NCBI GenBank assembly: GCA_964505785.1
Contig: CAZDJZ010000009.1
Location: forward strand, 39,381 to 103,380
Reading direction: 5' to 3'
Length of the DNA: 64,000 nucleotides
Origin: CAYRTV01 sp964505785
GTDB lineage: Bacteria > Acidobacteriota > Aminicenantia > Aminicenantales > Aminicenantaceae
A model generated the notes under the pieces. That model made no database searches and was not told the origin of the DNA. It saw nothing but the letters and a program-made list of their open reading frames with translations. The position numbers were made by a program, and so were the translations under genes. Positions 25,836-33,743 of this stretch are shown piece after piece. The first letter of the stretch is position 1, and every line of letters starts with the position of its first letter.

Positions 25836-28800
25836 TCAAGGATTTTTCTTTTCTATTAAATCCGGAGCTGGAATATGAGCTATTCCGGCGGCATTCAGCA
25901 TTCGGTTGAGTTCCGGAAAGGTGTCTTGGATAATCTGATTTAAATCATCCACAATCTCTCCTAGGCCAATTATTTTGCTGCGGATTAAATTCAGTTCCTT
26001 TTGAGACGGGGCCCGGCTTGTACGCTCAAGAGATACTGCGATGCCGCGGATACCGGCAACCGCATGAAAGCGCCGGTCGCTGCCCCAATCCGGCTGTCCA
26101 GTAAGCCGGTGGCTCATATTTGTTAACAAATTTTCGGTCTTGCGGACTAAGTGTTGTATATCCTGGTTCGCGCCGGTCTTTTCCGGCAGACGCTGTCTTA
26201 GGTTCTTCATGCCATCGTTCAGCCGGGTGATCGTTTGATTTACCTGTGTCAAAACCGGCCATTGCCGGTAAATGCTGATTAAGGCGTCACGCCGTTCAGC
26301 CAAAGCTTCCCGGGAAGTTTGAATGACCCCTTCCGTCCTCACGTTGACTGTTTTTTCCGCTGAATTTTCTCCTGCCTGCACCCTGACGGTGAAGGTTCCG
26401 GGAATCACCGAAGGCCCGGTCGTCATTTCAGGTTTGGCCGGCGGATTCGGCGCCGGGTAACCGTGACGCAAATCCCAGACTACGCGGTGGATGCCTTTTT
26501 CCCCGGGTCCCTTCAATCTGCGGACTGTATCTCCGCCCTGATCCTGAACGATTATTGTGACCGGATTGTCCTGATTTTCTTTCAGATAATAATCGATAAA
26601 AACACCGTCGGGCGGATTCGGTGTCCGGAACACGGCATGTCCGAATAAACCCTTATAATCATAGTGGGCTCTCCGGCTGAAAAAATTGATAATCACTCCC
26701 GGCCGCGTATCGAACAAAACCAGCGGTTTCGCTTGTGTTTCCGGAGTGTATTGTTCGAGAGCCGTAATGCCGTCTAAAATCCAGACGCTGCGGCCGTGGG
26801 TGCCGAAAATCAAATCATTATCCCTGGAGTGGACCGCAATATCATCGACTGGAACTATAGGAATTTCATCCTTAATAAAAACCCAATTGCCGCCCCGGTC
26901 AAGGCTGTAGTAGGCTCCTCTTTCCGTTCCGGCAAAAAGCAGGGCGGGATTCCCAGGATGCTCCCGGATGACATTAACGGTTTTCCCTTCCGGTATCCCC
27001 TGGGAGATGCGCCGCCAGGAACGGCCTCTATCATCCGAGACAAATATATAAGGTGTAAAGTCATCATTTCTGTGGCCGTCAAACGAGATATAAACCCGGT
27101 CTTCTTCTGAGTGAGAGCATTCAATCCGGGACACGTAGGTATATTCCGGAAGGCCGGGAAAACGGCCGGTTAAATTCATCCACGTTTCTCCGCCGTCATC
27201 CGTAATTTGAACGGTACCGTCATCCGCTCCCGTATAAATCAAGCCGGCTTGCAGGGGGGATTCACTGATGGTTGTCAAGGTCCCGTAATAAGAAATGCCG
27301 TCATGCTTGGACAGGGTTATTTCATCATCGGGAACGCCCATGATGGAGAGCCGGCTGCGGTCTCGAGCGGCTGTCAAATCTTTGGTTGCTTTCCAGGTAT
27401 CTCCGCGGTCATGGGAAACAAACAGCCGGTTTCCTCCGAGATATAGGGTGTCCGGATCATGCGGGGATAAAAGAAAGGGAGTATTCCAGTTGAAGCGGTA
27501 GGTTTCTTCCGGGGATTCCGTCACCGGTTTAATGGATTGATATTCGCCGGTTTTCCGGTTAAAACGCTGGATGCCTCCGTTTTGAGATTCAACATATATC
27601 CGGTCCGGATCTCTTGGATCGATTTGAACATAGAATCCGTCCGCTCCGCCGATTTTAAACCATTCATCATTGGTAATACGCGGGCGGAACCAGGCAGCGC
27701 TGGGTCCATACCAGGTCCCGTTGTCCTGAAGGCCGGCGCCGATATTGTAGGGTGTGCTCATATCGAATCCCAGTTCATAAACCTGGCCGATGGGAAGATT
27801 ATCACGGAAAACCCATTTTTGTCCGCGGTCATAGGAGAGATAAACACCGCCGTCGGAACCCAGAACCATGTGGTTGGAATCATGGGGATTGATCCAGAGC
27901 GCATGGTGGTCTCCGTGCACAGCGCGTTTTTCCCTTACAGATCGGGCAATCAGATTGGTGTCCCACGTACGCCCGCCGTCTTCGGAATAATACATGGAGG
28001 CTCCGAGCAGCCATATGCGCAGGTCATTATTGGGATCCACCCGGATTTTACTGTAATACATCGGACGCGGATTGACATCCGACATTTTTTTCCAGGTTAA
28101 CCCTTTGTTTTCCGACCGGAAAACACCGCCGTTTTGATGCTCCACGCAGGCGTACACAATTTCGGGGCGGGTTCGGCAGACATTGAGTCCGATACGCCCT
28201 GTTACTCCTTCGGGAAGGCCTTGGGATAATTTAATCCATTCGGCGCCGCCGTTAGTGGTTTTATAGATTCCGCTTCCCGGCCCCCCGCCGTTAAAACCCC
28301 ATCCGGTCCGCCGTCTCTGATAAGCGGCTGCATACAGGGTTTCCGGGCCCGCCGGATCCATGACCAAATCCACGCATCCGGTATCCTCGTCAATAAACAG
28401 GGATTTCTCCCATGTGCGCCCGCCGTCTGTGGTTTTAAATACGCCTCTCTCCGGATTGGGACCCCATAAATGTCCAAGAGCGGCAACATAAACAATATCC
28501 GGATTGAGGGGATGGATGGCTATACGGCCGATATGGTGGGTGTTGCGGAGGCCCGTATGTGTCCAGGTGACTCCGCCATCCGTTGATTTATAAACACCTG
28601 CTCCCCAGGAAGAACTCTGGCGGTTATTAGGCTCTCCGGTTCCGACCCATAGGATATCCGGATTAGACGAAGAGACCGTAACATCCCCGATAGAACTGGA
28701 TTCCTGGTCGTCGAAGACCGGGGTCCATGTGACTCCGGAGTTAACTGTTTTCCATAGTCCGCCGGAAGCGGTGCCCACATAAATGACAGAGGGGTCGGAT

Positions 28801-28976
28801 TCAACAACGGCAAAGTCATCGATCCGTCCGCCCGGATTGGCCGGACCGATGCATCGCCATTTCAATTCCTGGAAAAGATGCCCGTTTGCTTGTTCCGCTT
28901 GTATGCCGGCGAAAGCGGGAATTAAAATTACTGCAGTAAAGAAAGTAAAAAAAACCAAGATCAATCTTCTTGACAT
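25836..28976 (-). CDS. VPS10/sortilin-like Asp-box repeat protein
   Basis: A secreted protein of 1,046 residues with a signal peptide (1-27). It is a multi-bladed beta-propeller with many Asp-boxes (KTVNSGVTWTP, KSTDGGVTWTH, KTTDGGRTWEK, VSHDRGDTWKA), then an Ig-like region (IHRVVWDLRHG), and finally a helical C-terminal tail of ~150 residues that the 18946 paralogue lacks. Extracellular ligand binding or hydrolysis is possible; no catalytic signature is certain. GGGGAGG precedes the ATG. Its promoter (TTGTTT 29070-29065, 17 bp, TATAAT 29047-29042) overlaps an operator shared with the divergent DUF885 gene. Confidence 0.88.
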   Translation of the reverse strand: MSRRLILVFFTFFTAVILIPAFAGIQAEQANGHLFQELKWRCIGPANPGGRIDDFAVVESDPSVIYVGTASGGLWKTVNSGVTWTPVFDDQESSSIGDVTVSSSNPDILWVGTGEPNNRQSSSWGAGVYKSTDGGVTWTHTGLRNTHHIGRIAIHPLNPDIVYVAALGHLWGPNPERGVFKTTDGGRTWEKSLFIDEDTGCVDLVMDPAGPETLYAAAYQRRRTGWGFNGGGPGSGIYKTTNGGAEWIKLSQGLPEGVTGRIGLNVCRTRPEIVYACVEHQNGGVFRSENKGLTWKKMSDVNPRPMYYSKIRVDPNNDLRIWLLGASMYYSEDGGRTWDTNLIARSVREKRAVHGDHHALWINPHDSNHMVLGSDGGVYLSYDRGQKWVFRDNLPIGQVYELGFDMSTPYNIGAGLQDNGTWYGPSAAWFRPRITNDEWFKIGGADGFYVQIDPRDPDRIYVESQNGGIQRFNRKTGEYQSIKPVTESPEETYRFNWNTPFLLSPHDPDTLYLGGNRLFVSHDRGDTWKATKDLTAARDRSRLSIMGVPDDEITLSKHDGISYYGTLTTISESPLQAGLIYTGADDGTVQITDDGGETWMNLTGRFPGLPEYTYVSRIECSHSEEDRVYISFDGHRNDDFTPYIFVSDDRGRSWRRISQGIPEGKTVNVIREHPGNPALLFAGTERGAYYSLDRGGNWVFIKDEIPIVPVDDIAVHSRDNDLIFGTHGRSVWILDGITALEQYTPETQAKPLVLFDTRPGVIINFFSRRAHYDYKGLFGHAVFRTPNPPDGVFIDYYLKENQDNPVTIIVQDQGGDTVRRLKGPGEKGIHRVVWDLRHGYPAPNPPAKPEMTTGPSVIPGTFTVRVQAGENSAEKTVNVRTEGVIQTSREALAERRDALISIYRQWPVLTQVNQTITRLNDGMKNLRQRLPEKTGANQDIQHLVRKTENLLTNMSHRLTGQPDWGSDRRFHAVAGIRGIAVSLERTSRAPSQKELNLIRSKIIGLGEIVDDLNQIIQDTFPELNRMLNAAGIAHIPAPDLIEKKNP

Positions 28977-29010
28977 AAAAGGCCTCCCCGAAAGTTTGAA
29001 TAATTATTTC

Positions 29011-29070
29011 TTGATATGTGCATCCCCATTAATTATATTATATTATATACAATATAATATGTATAAACAA
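29011..29070. promoter_or_regulatory. Divergent promoters sharing one palindromic operator (copy 7)
   Basis: Plus strand: TTGATA 29011-29016, 17-bp spacer, TATATT 29034-29039, serving the DUF885 gene. Minus strand: TTGTTT 29070-29065, 17-bp spacer, TATAAT 29047-29042, serving the VPS10-like gene. The operator ATATTATATACAATAT at 29040-29055 covers the plus-strand start and the minus-strand -10, so one bound regulator would shut both. Confidence 0.6.
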
Positions 29071-29094
29071 ATTCATTTTTTCCGGAGGCTCTCC

Positions 29095-30900
29095 ATGAAA
29101 TCACAGAGTATCAGGATTATTGTTATGCCTGCAATCTTTTTCTTGTTCCTGTTGTCAATTCCTTTACCGGTTTCGAGTGAAGATCATCCGGCTGCCTTGC
29201 TTCAACTGGCGGAGGAATTCCATGCCGTACGGGGACAATACCACCGCAGGTGGGAACCCAGTGCGCAGGAACATAAGCTGGATTATGCGGAACTGGTGAA
29301 CAAACAAAAGGAACAATTGGCGGAATTCCGCCGGCGTTTGGACAGCCTTGATCCTTCCGGGTGGCCGGTGCACAGCCGGATCGATTACCTGCTTCTCCGC
29401 TCGGAAATGGATAAACTTGAATTTGATCTGTACGTCTTGCGTCAAATTCACCGTAATCCCAGTTTTTATGTCCAGCAGGCTTTAACTAATGTAAGCCGTC
29501 ATTTACCGGGAGGCCGTTTCATGGGAGAGAATCCTGATCTTGTCCCTTTCCCGGATACAAAGGCTCAGGAGATATTGAAAGCTTTAGGGCAAACCAGTGA
29601 ATTTCTGCAGCAGGGACGTATGCATCTCAATGACATCGTTCCTGAATTGGCTGAAATCGCTTTGAAACAGCCTACATCCGGCTGGCCGCCGCCTTCATTG
29701 AGTGAGGGGCATATGGATAACATTGTTGCGATGTATAAGAGATGGGCCGAAGCAACCAAGCCCCATTTTCCTGAAAAATATGCCGGCAAATTGGTGAAAG
29801 CGGCTGAACAGGCTGGACAGGAGCTGTTCGCTTTCGGTGAGTGGCTGAAAAATAACAAAGATAAAATGACCGGCCGCTATTTTATCGGCGAAGACGTGGT
29901 CAACTGGTACATCCGGCATGTTTTTTTGATGCCGTATGATACGGAGGAACTGAAACTCATTGCAGAATTAGAAAGGTCTAAAGCCCTCAGCTATCTGGCA
30001 TTTGAACAGCATGCCAACCGGAGTTTGCCCCAAATCGGTCCAGCTGAAACAGCCGACGAATATTTGGCTTGGGATGATGAATCGGCGCTGGCCTTGAGGC
30101 GCTGGTATCTGGATGAAGGTCAAGATATGCTCAGTGATCAGGAATATCAGCCGGAAATTCGTTCTGAAGTGTGCACTTATCTTCCGCCTTTTGGTATGCT
30201 GGCCTTTCCCACTAAAGTGACGCCAGGTGTGAGCCGAATTCTGGTCGTCCCTCCCGATCATTGGCATGCACAAAAATCGAATTATGGATTTTACACGGAT
30301 CCCGGAGTGCTTCACGGGCATGAATACTGGCCGGGACATACATATGAAGGCAATATCCACCGCCGGCATCCCTGTCCCATCCGGCGCGTCCACCGGGACA
30401 GCGGCCACAGCGAGGGCTGGTGCTATTATAACGAGGAAATTTTAGTCGCCCTGGACTTTCCATTCGTCAGAGGCCCCAGGGCCAGGGAATTGGTCTACAT
30501 CAATATGCTGCAGCGTGCGGAGCGGATTCTCATAGGCATTCCCCTGCTTTGCGGAGAGATTACGCCCAAACAGGCTTATAACCGGTTTCTGGAGAATGTG
30601 CCGGCGATGGGTTCCGGTATGGGCATTGCGCCGGAAGAAGCCACCATGGAAGTATACAAGCGGGTGGTATGGCGGGGAAACGATTGTTTCGATGCCGTGG
30701 CCGGAAAAACCCAGCTCCTTAAGCTGTTGTCTGACTGTAAATTACAGAAAAAGGATCAGTTTGATTTAAAGAATTTTCACAATGAATATTTAAAATATGG
30801 ACAGATCCCGATATCTCTGCTCAGATGGGAAATGCTGGGAGATAGAACCGAGGCTGAGTTGTTCTTTGAACCGGTGAGGCTGCAGGATGTTCTTGATTGA
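29095..30900 (+). CDS. DUF885 putative metallopeptidase, exported
   Basis: 601 residues with a signal peptide (about 6-28) and a helical DUF885 fold. The zinc-type motif HEYWPGH is at 409-415 and SEGW at 439-442, spaced as in the paralogue at 23859. The start is ATG 29095 with CGGAGG 6 bp upstream; the open frame extends further 5' but only because the opposite strand codes there. The gene leads into the [2Fe-2S] and FAD subunits of the hydroxyproline-dehydrogenase-like complex (next start 20 bp on), which ties an extracytoplasmic peptidase to an imino-acid oxidase in one transcript. Confidence 0.9.
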   Translation: MKSQSIRIIVMPAIFFLFLLSIPLPVSSEDHPAALLQLAEEFHAVRGQYHRRWEPSAQEHKLDYAELVNKQKEQLAEFRRRLDSLDPSGWPVHSRIDYLLLRSEMDKLEFDLYVLRQIHRNPSFYVQQALTNVSRHLPGGRFMGENPDLVPFPDTKAQEILKALGQTSEFLQQGRMHLNDIVPELAEIALKQPTSGWPPPSLSEGHMDNIVAMYKRWAEATKPHFPEKYAGKLVKAAEQAGQELFAFGEWLKNNKDKMTGRYFIGEDVVNWYIRHVFLMPYDTEELKLIAELERSKALSYLAFEQHANRSLPQIGPAETADEYLAWDDESALALRRWYLDEGQDMLSDQEYQPEIRSEVCTYLPPFGMLAFPTKVTPGVSRILVVPPDHWHAQKSNYGFYTDPGVLHGHEYWPGHTYEGNIHRRHPCPIRRVHRDSGHSEGWCYYNEEILVALDFPFVRGPRARELVYINMLQRAERILIGIPLLCGEITPKQAYNRFLENVPAMGSGMGIAPEEATMEVYKRVVWRGNDCFDAVAGKTQLLKLLSDCKLQKKDQFDLKNFHNEYLKYGQIPISLLRWEMLGDRTEAELFFEPVRLQDVLD

Positions 30901-30920
30901 CTCAGTATCAGGAGGTTCAT

Positions 30921-31238
30921 ATGATGAAAGAAGGTGCTGTTATGTTTAAACGTCTTGGGGAAGTGGAGAGAGGCGATCCTGTGGTGATTTATATTAACGG
31001 CCATCCGGTTGATGCTTATCCCGGAGAGACCCTGGCGGCTGTGATTTTAACGATGGGTCTTGATGTTATGCGGAAGACAACTTTGTCGGAAAGCCCCCGC
31101 GGTTATTATTGCGGGATGGGCATCTGCTGTGAATGTATGGTTGAGCTTGAGGACGGCAGCCGGGTCAAAGCTTGTCAGACTCTGGTTGAGCAGGGAATGA
31201 AGGTGATAATCCCTTCAAATTCCGGGCGGGAGGACTAA
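30921..31238 (+). CDS. (2Fe-2S)-binding small subunit, candidate D-hydroxyproline dehydrogenase gamma
   Basis: About 105 residues of the ferredoxin-like fold found in HcnA/LhpF/sarcosine-oxidase-type complexes. The cluster Cys set is Cys64, Cys69, Cys72 and Cys85 (pattern YYCGMGICCECMVE...KACQT), with an extra Cys70. It passes electrons between the flavin subunits of a heteromeric amine dehydrogenase in the cytoplasm. AGGAGG lies 5 bp before ATG 30921 and 8 bp before ATG 30924, so either Met may be used. The gene ends 1 bp before the FAD subunit, the normal arrangement of such operons. Its DAO-type partner is at 12654. Confidence 0.88.
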   Translation: MMKEGAVMFKRLGEVERGDPVVIYINGHPVDAYPGETLAAVILTMGLDVMRKTTLSESPRGYYCGMGICCECMVELEDGSRVKACQTLVEQGMKVIIPSNSGRED

Positions 31239-31239
31239 A

Positions 31240-32631
31240 TTGGAAACACGGGATATAATCATTATTGGATCCGGTCCGGCAGGTTTGAGTGCAGCGGTCA
31301 CGGCGGCGAAATCCGGTGCCGGCGTCACGATTATCGGTGAAGACCCGCGAGTCGGGGGACAAATTTTCCGTCAACCGGCGCCTCCTCTCAAATTTAGGAC
31401 ATCTCTTGTTGATGTCCAGGATAAAAAGTTATTTCACAAATTGAATCAGGAATTGGATGAAACCGGGGTGGAATTTTTGAGTGAAACCGTCGGTTGGGGA
31501 CTGTCGTCCCATAATACCCTGATAATTAACCGTAAGGCAGGCTCACGGCTGCAGGCGAAATTTATCCTTATGGCCGAAGGTGCTTATGAAGCGCCGGTTG
31601 CCTTTCCGGGCTGGACATTGCCCGGAGTAACGGCTTTAGGCGGCGTGCAGAATCTTTTAAAAAGTCAAGGGATTGTCCCCGCGGGAAAAGTTGTTATTGC
31701 CGGGACGGGACCGCTTCTGTTTTACACCGCCGCGCAACTGGTGAAAAACGGTGTCCGGGTGGCGGCTGTCGTTGAAGCGTCGCCTTTTTCCAAGTGGTTT
31801 CAATGGAGTCTCCGGCTGCTTCGTTCTCCGCGCGTGTTGCTGGATGGAATGAAATATTACTGGATTCTTCTCCGGAACAAAATACCGGTTTATTACCGGT
31901 CTGTCATCAGGAGGGCTTCCGGGACAAACCGTCTGCAAGAGGTTGTCATTTCAGCCGTGGATAAAAATTGGGCACCGGTCCAAGGGAAGGACATGACTTT
32001 GGCCGCAGACTATCTATGCTTGAATTTTGGATTCATTCCTTCCACGCAGTATACTCATTTGGCGGGATGCGAGCATGTTTATGATCCGGATTACCGGGGA
32101 TGGATGCCCAAGGTTGATCAGAATCTGGAGACCACACAGGCAGGGATTTTTGCGGCCGGTGACGGGACCGAAATCGGCGGAGTCAAAACGGCTGTCCTTG
32201 AAGGAGAAGCAGCCGGACTTAATATGGCGGCCCGGCTGGGATACCTTGATTCAAAAGAAGCAAATCCCAGGTTGAAAAAAGTCCTCAGAGCTATACGCCG
32301 CCGTCGCTGGTACAGCCGGTTCCTTCGGGATATATACGCTTTCCGTCCGGGTTTGTATAAATTATTGAAGAAAAACACATTGGTATGCCGCTGCGAAGAA
32401 GTGACTTACGGGTCACTTAAAGAGGCGTGTCAGACTCATCCGCAGGACTTGGCAAGGATTCGGATTCTGTCCCGTTTGGGCATGGGCCGCTGCCAGGGAC
32501 GTTTTTGCTATCCGACTCTTCTGGGGCTGCTGGCCGCGGAACGAAATCCGGAGGGCATGGCGGCATTTGATTACAGGGCCAGACCGCCTCTAAAGCCGCT
32601 TCCGATCAAAGACCTTGCCGGTTTGAAATGA
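31240..32631 (+). CDS. FAD/NAD-dependent oxidoreductase with C-terminal [2Fe-2S] (BFD-like) domain, candidate D-hydroxyproline dehydrogenase alpha
   Basis: 463 residues, like OoxA/HcnB/LhpE. The first FAD motif is IIGSGPAGLSAAV (7-19), the second nucleotide-binding motif VVIAGTGPLLFYTAA sits at about 150, and the FAD end motif IFAAGDGTEIGG is present. The C-terminal domain has the VCRCEE and GRCQGRFCY cysteine pairs of a BFD-like [2Fe-2S] site. It forms the electron-accepting core of an amine/imino-acid dehydrogenase. The start is TTG at 31240 behind GGGAGG. No other gene of the cluster lies downstream; it converges on the LpxR-like gene with a 10-bp gap. Confidence 0.9.
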   Translation: METRDIIIIGSGPAGLSAAVTAAKSGAGVTIIGEDPRVGGQIFRQPAPPLKFRTSLVDVQDKKLFHKLNQELDETGVEFLSETVGWGLSSHNTLIINRKAGSRLQAKFILMAEGAYEAPVAFPGWTLPGVTALGGVQNLLKSQGIVPAGKVVIAGTGPLLFYTAAQLVKNGVRVAAVVEASPFSKWFQWSLRLLRSPRVLLDGMKYYWILLRNKIPVYYRSVIRRASGTNRLQEVVISAVDKNWAPVQGKDMTLAADYLCLNFGFIPSTQYTHLAGCEHVYDPDYRGWMPKVDQNLETTQAGIFAAGDGTEIGGVKTAVLEGEAAGLNMAARLGYLDSKEANPRLKKVLRAIRRRRWYSRFLRDIYAFRPGLYKLLKKNTLVCRCEEVTYGSLKEACQTHPQDLARIRILSRLGMGRCQGRFCYPTLLGLLAAERNPEGMAAFDYRARPPLKPLPIKDLAGLK

Positions 32632-32641
32632 GTGAAGGCGT

Positions 32642-33631
32642 TTACCAGATCAATCCCAACCCAAGCGAGCCGAAAATATGATTCCTGGGCTGTGATTCGA
32701 ACTGACGGGTATTCAGCACATAAGAATACCGGAAAACCAAATTTTTCCATCTAAGGTCAAGGCCCAGAATAAGATTGCCGAAAAACCCATTTTTTGATAC
32801 ATCTGAACTGTTATCGCGAGTCGTGCCCTCTAAAAAAACATTTTGCAAAACAGCATTCCCCCCTGCAAAGAAAAAAACCTGGAAACCGAAGGAACCGCGC
32901 TGGATAGATGGGGCATATCTTTCAATCAAAGCGGTGCCTCCTTCACTGCCAGGACGGATAAAAAAAGCGCCAAGAGTATTTGCCATATTATATCCGGTCC
33001 TGAATTCCAATCCGCCGGCTGCTGCGGCCGTGATATTTCCCAGGCTGCCGCTTACGTGCCCCAGGATTTCATATGACCAGGTGCGGTTGAAAGAACCTGC
33101 TGTGATGCGGCGCTTATGACTCCCCCACAAAGTAATGGCCGGTCCGGACTCCAATTGAGAATCCCACCCGCGCGGCGTGTCATAATTAAACAGCCAGTGA
33201 ATGAATGTCTGCATATCCCCGGCATACGAGTTGGGCCCGATGACACCGAATTCACCCTGAATCAGAGTGGCGTGAGATGGCTGCTTTTGCTCCAGGCCGA
33301 CGCCCAGATACGCGATGCCGGCATAGGGCCTGTCACCCGGGTTGGTTTCCAAGGTTATATCCTCCGGAGTATACATGATTTGTCCGGCTGATAACCTCAG
33401 TGTCCGGCGGAGATTTTTCGCGGATTCCGCGGGAAGGGCCAGCATCCAGGTGAGATTGACGCCGTTAGTATAGTAGCTGTCGGTCAGGGCAAAAATATCA
33501 TTCTCGAAAGTAAGGTTCACACTGCAGTGATTTTTCTCTGCGAAGCAGAAAAAAGGAAAAAGAGCAGCAGCAAGAAGAGAAATCCCAATCAAGAAAGCAC
33601 CCCGGATCAGTTGAATTGAAATGTCAATCAT
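32642..33631 (-). CDS. LpxR-like (DUF2219) lipid A deacylase family outer-membrane protein
   Basis: A 329-residue beta-barrel with an N-terminal signal segment (10-31). Family motifs are present: FENDIFALTDSYYTNG near the N-terminus, GDRPYAGIAYLG, and a C-terminal outer-membrane strand (GSLGLGLIW). LpxR removes the 3'-acyloxyacyl chain of lipid A in enterobacteria; many distant relatives with the same motifs are untested. The presence of such a protein supports a Gram-negative envelope with lipid A. It is a single gene and converges on the Fe-S flavoprotein gene. Family membership is clear, the exact reaction is inferred. Confidence 0.85.
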   Translation of the reverse strand: MIDISIQLIRGAFLIGISLLAAALFPFFCFAEKNHCSVNLTFENDIFALTDSYYTNGVNLTWMLALPAESAKNLRRTLRLSAGQIMYTPEDITLETNPGDRPYAGIAYLGVGLEQKQPSHATLIQGEFGVIGPNSYAGDMQTFIHWLFNYDTPRGWDSQLESGPAITLWGSHKRRITAGSFNRTWSYEILGHVSGSLGNITAAAAGGLEFRTGYNMANTLGAFFIRPGSEGGTALIERYAPSIQRGSFGFQVFFFAGGNAVLQNVFLEGTTRDNSSDVSKNGFFGNLILGLDLRWKNLVFRYSYVLNTRQFESQPRNHIFGSLGLGLIW

Positions 33632-33743
33632 TTTAAATCAAATTTTTATTTTACCAGTTTTGCGGCTTCAATTCATCTATCCGGTAAAGCCTGCCCCTGA
33701 ATAATCCAGGCTGTATAGATTCTTGTTTATGTGGTATATATAA

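Noticed and set aside
28783..29094. Apparent 104-residue N-terminal extension of the DUF885 protein at 29095
   Set aside because: The extension is antisense to the VPS10-like gene and crosses its promoter and the operator; the ATG at 29095 has CGGAGG and begins a normal signal peptide.
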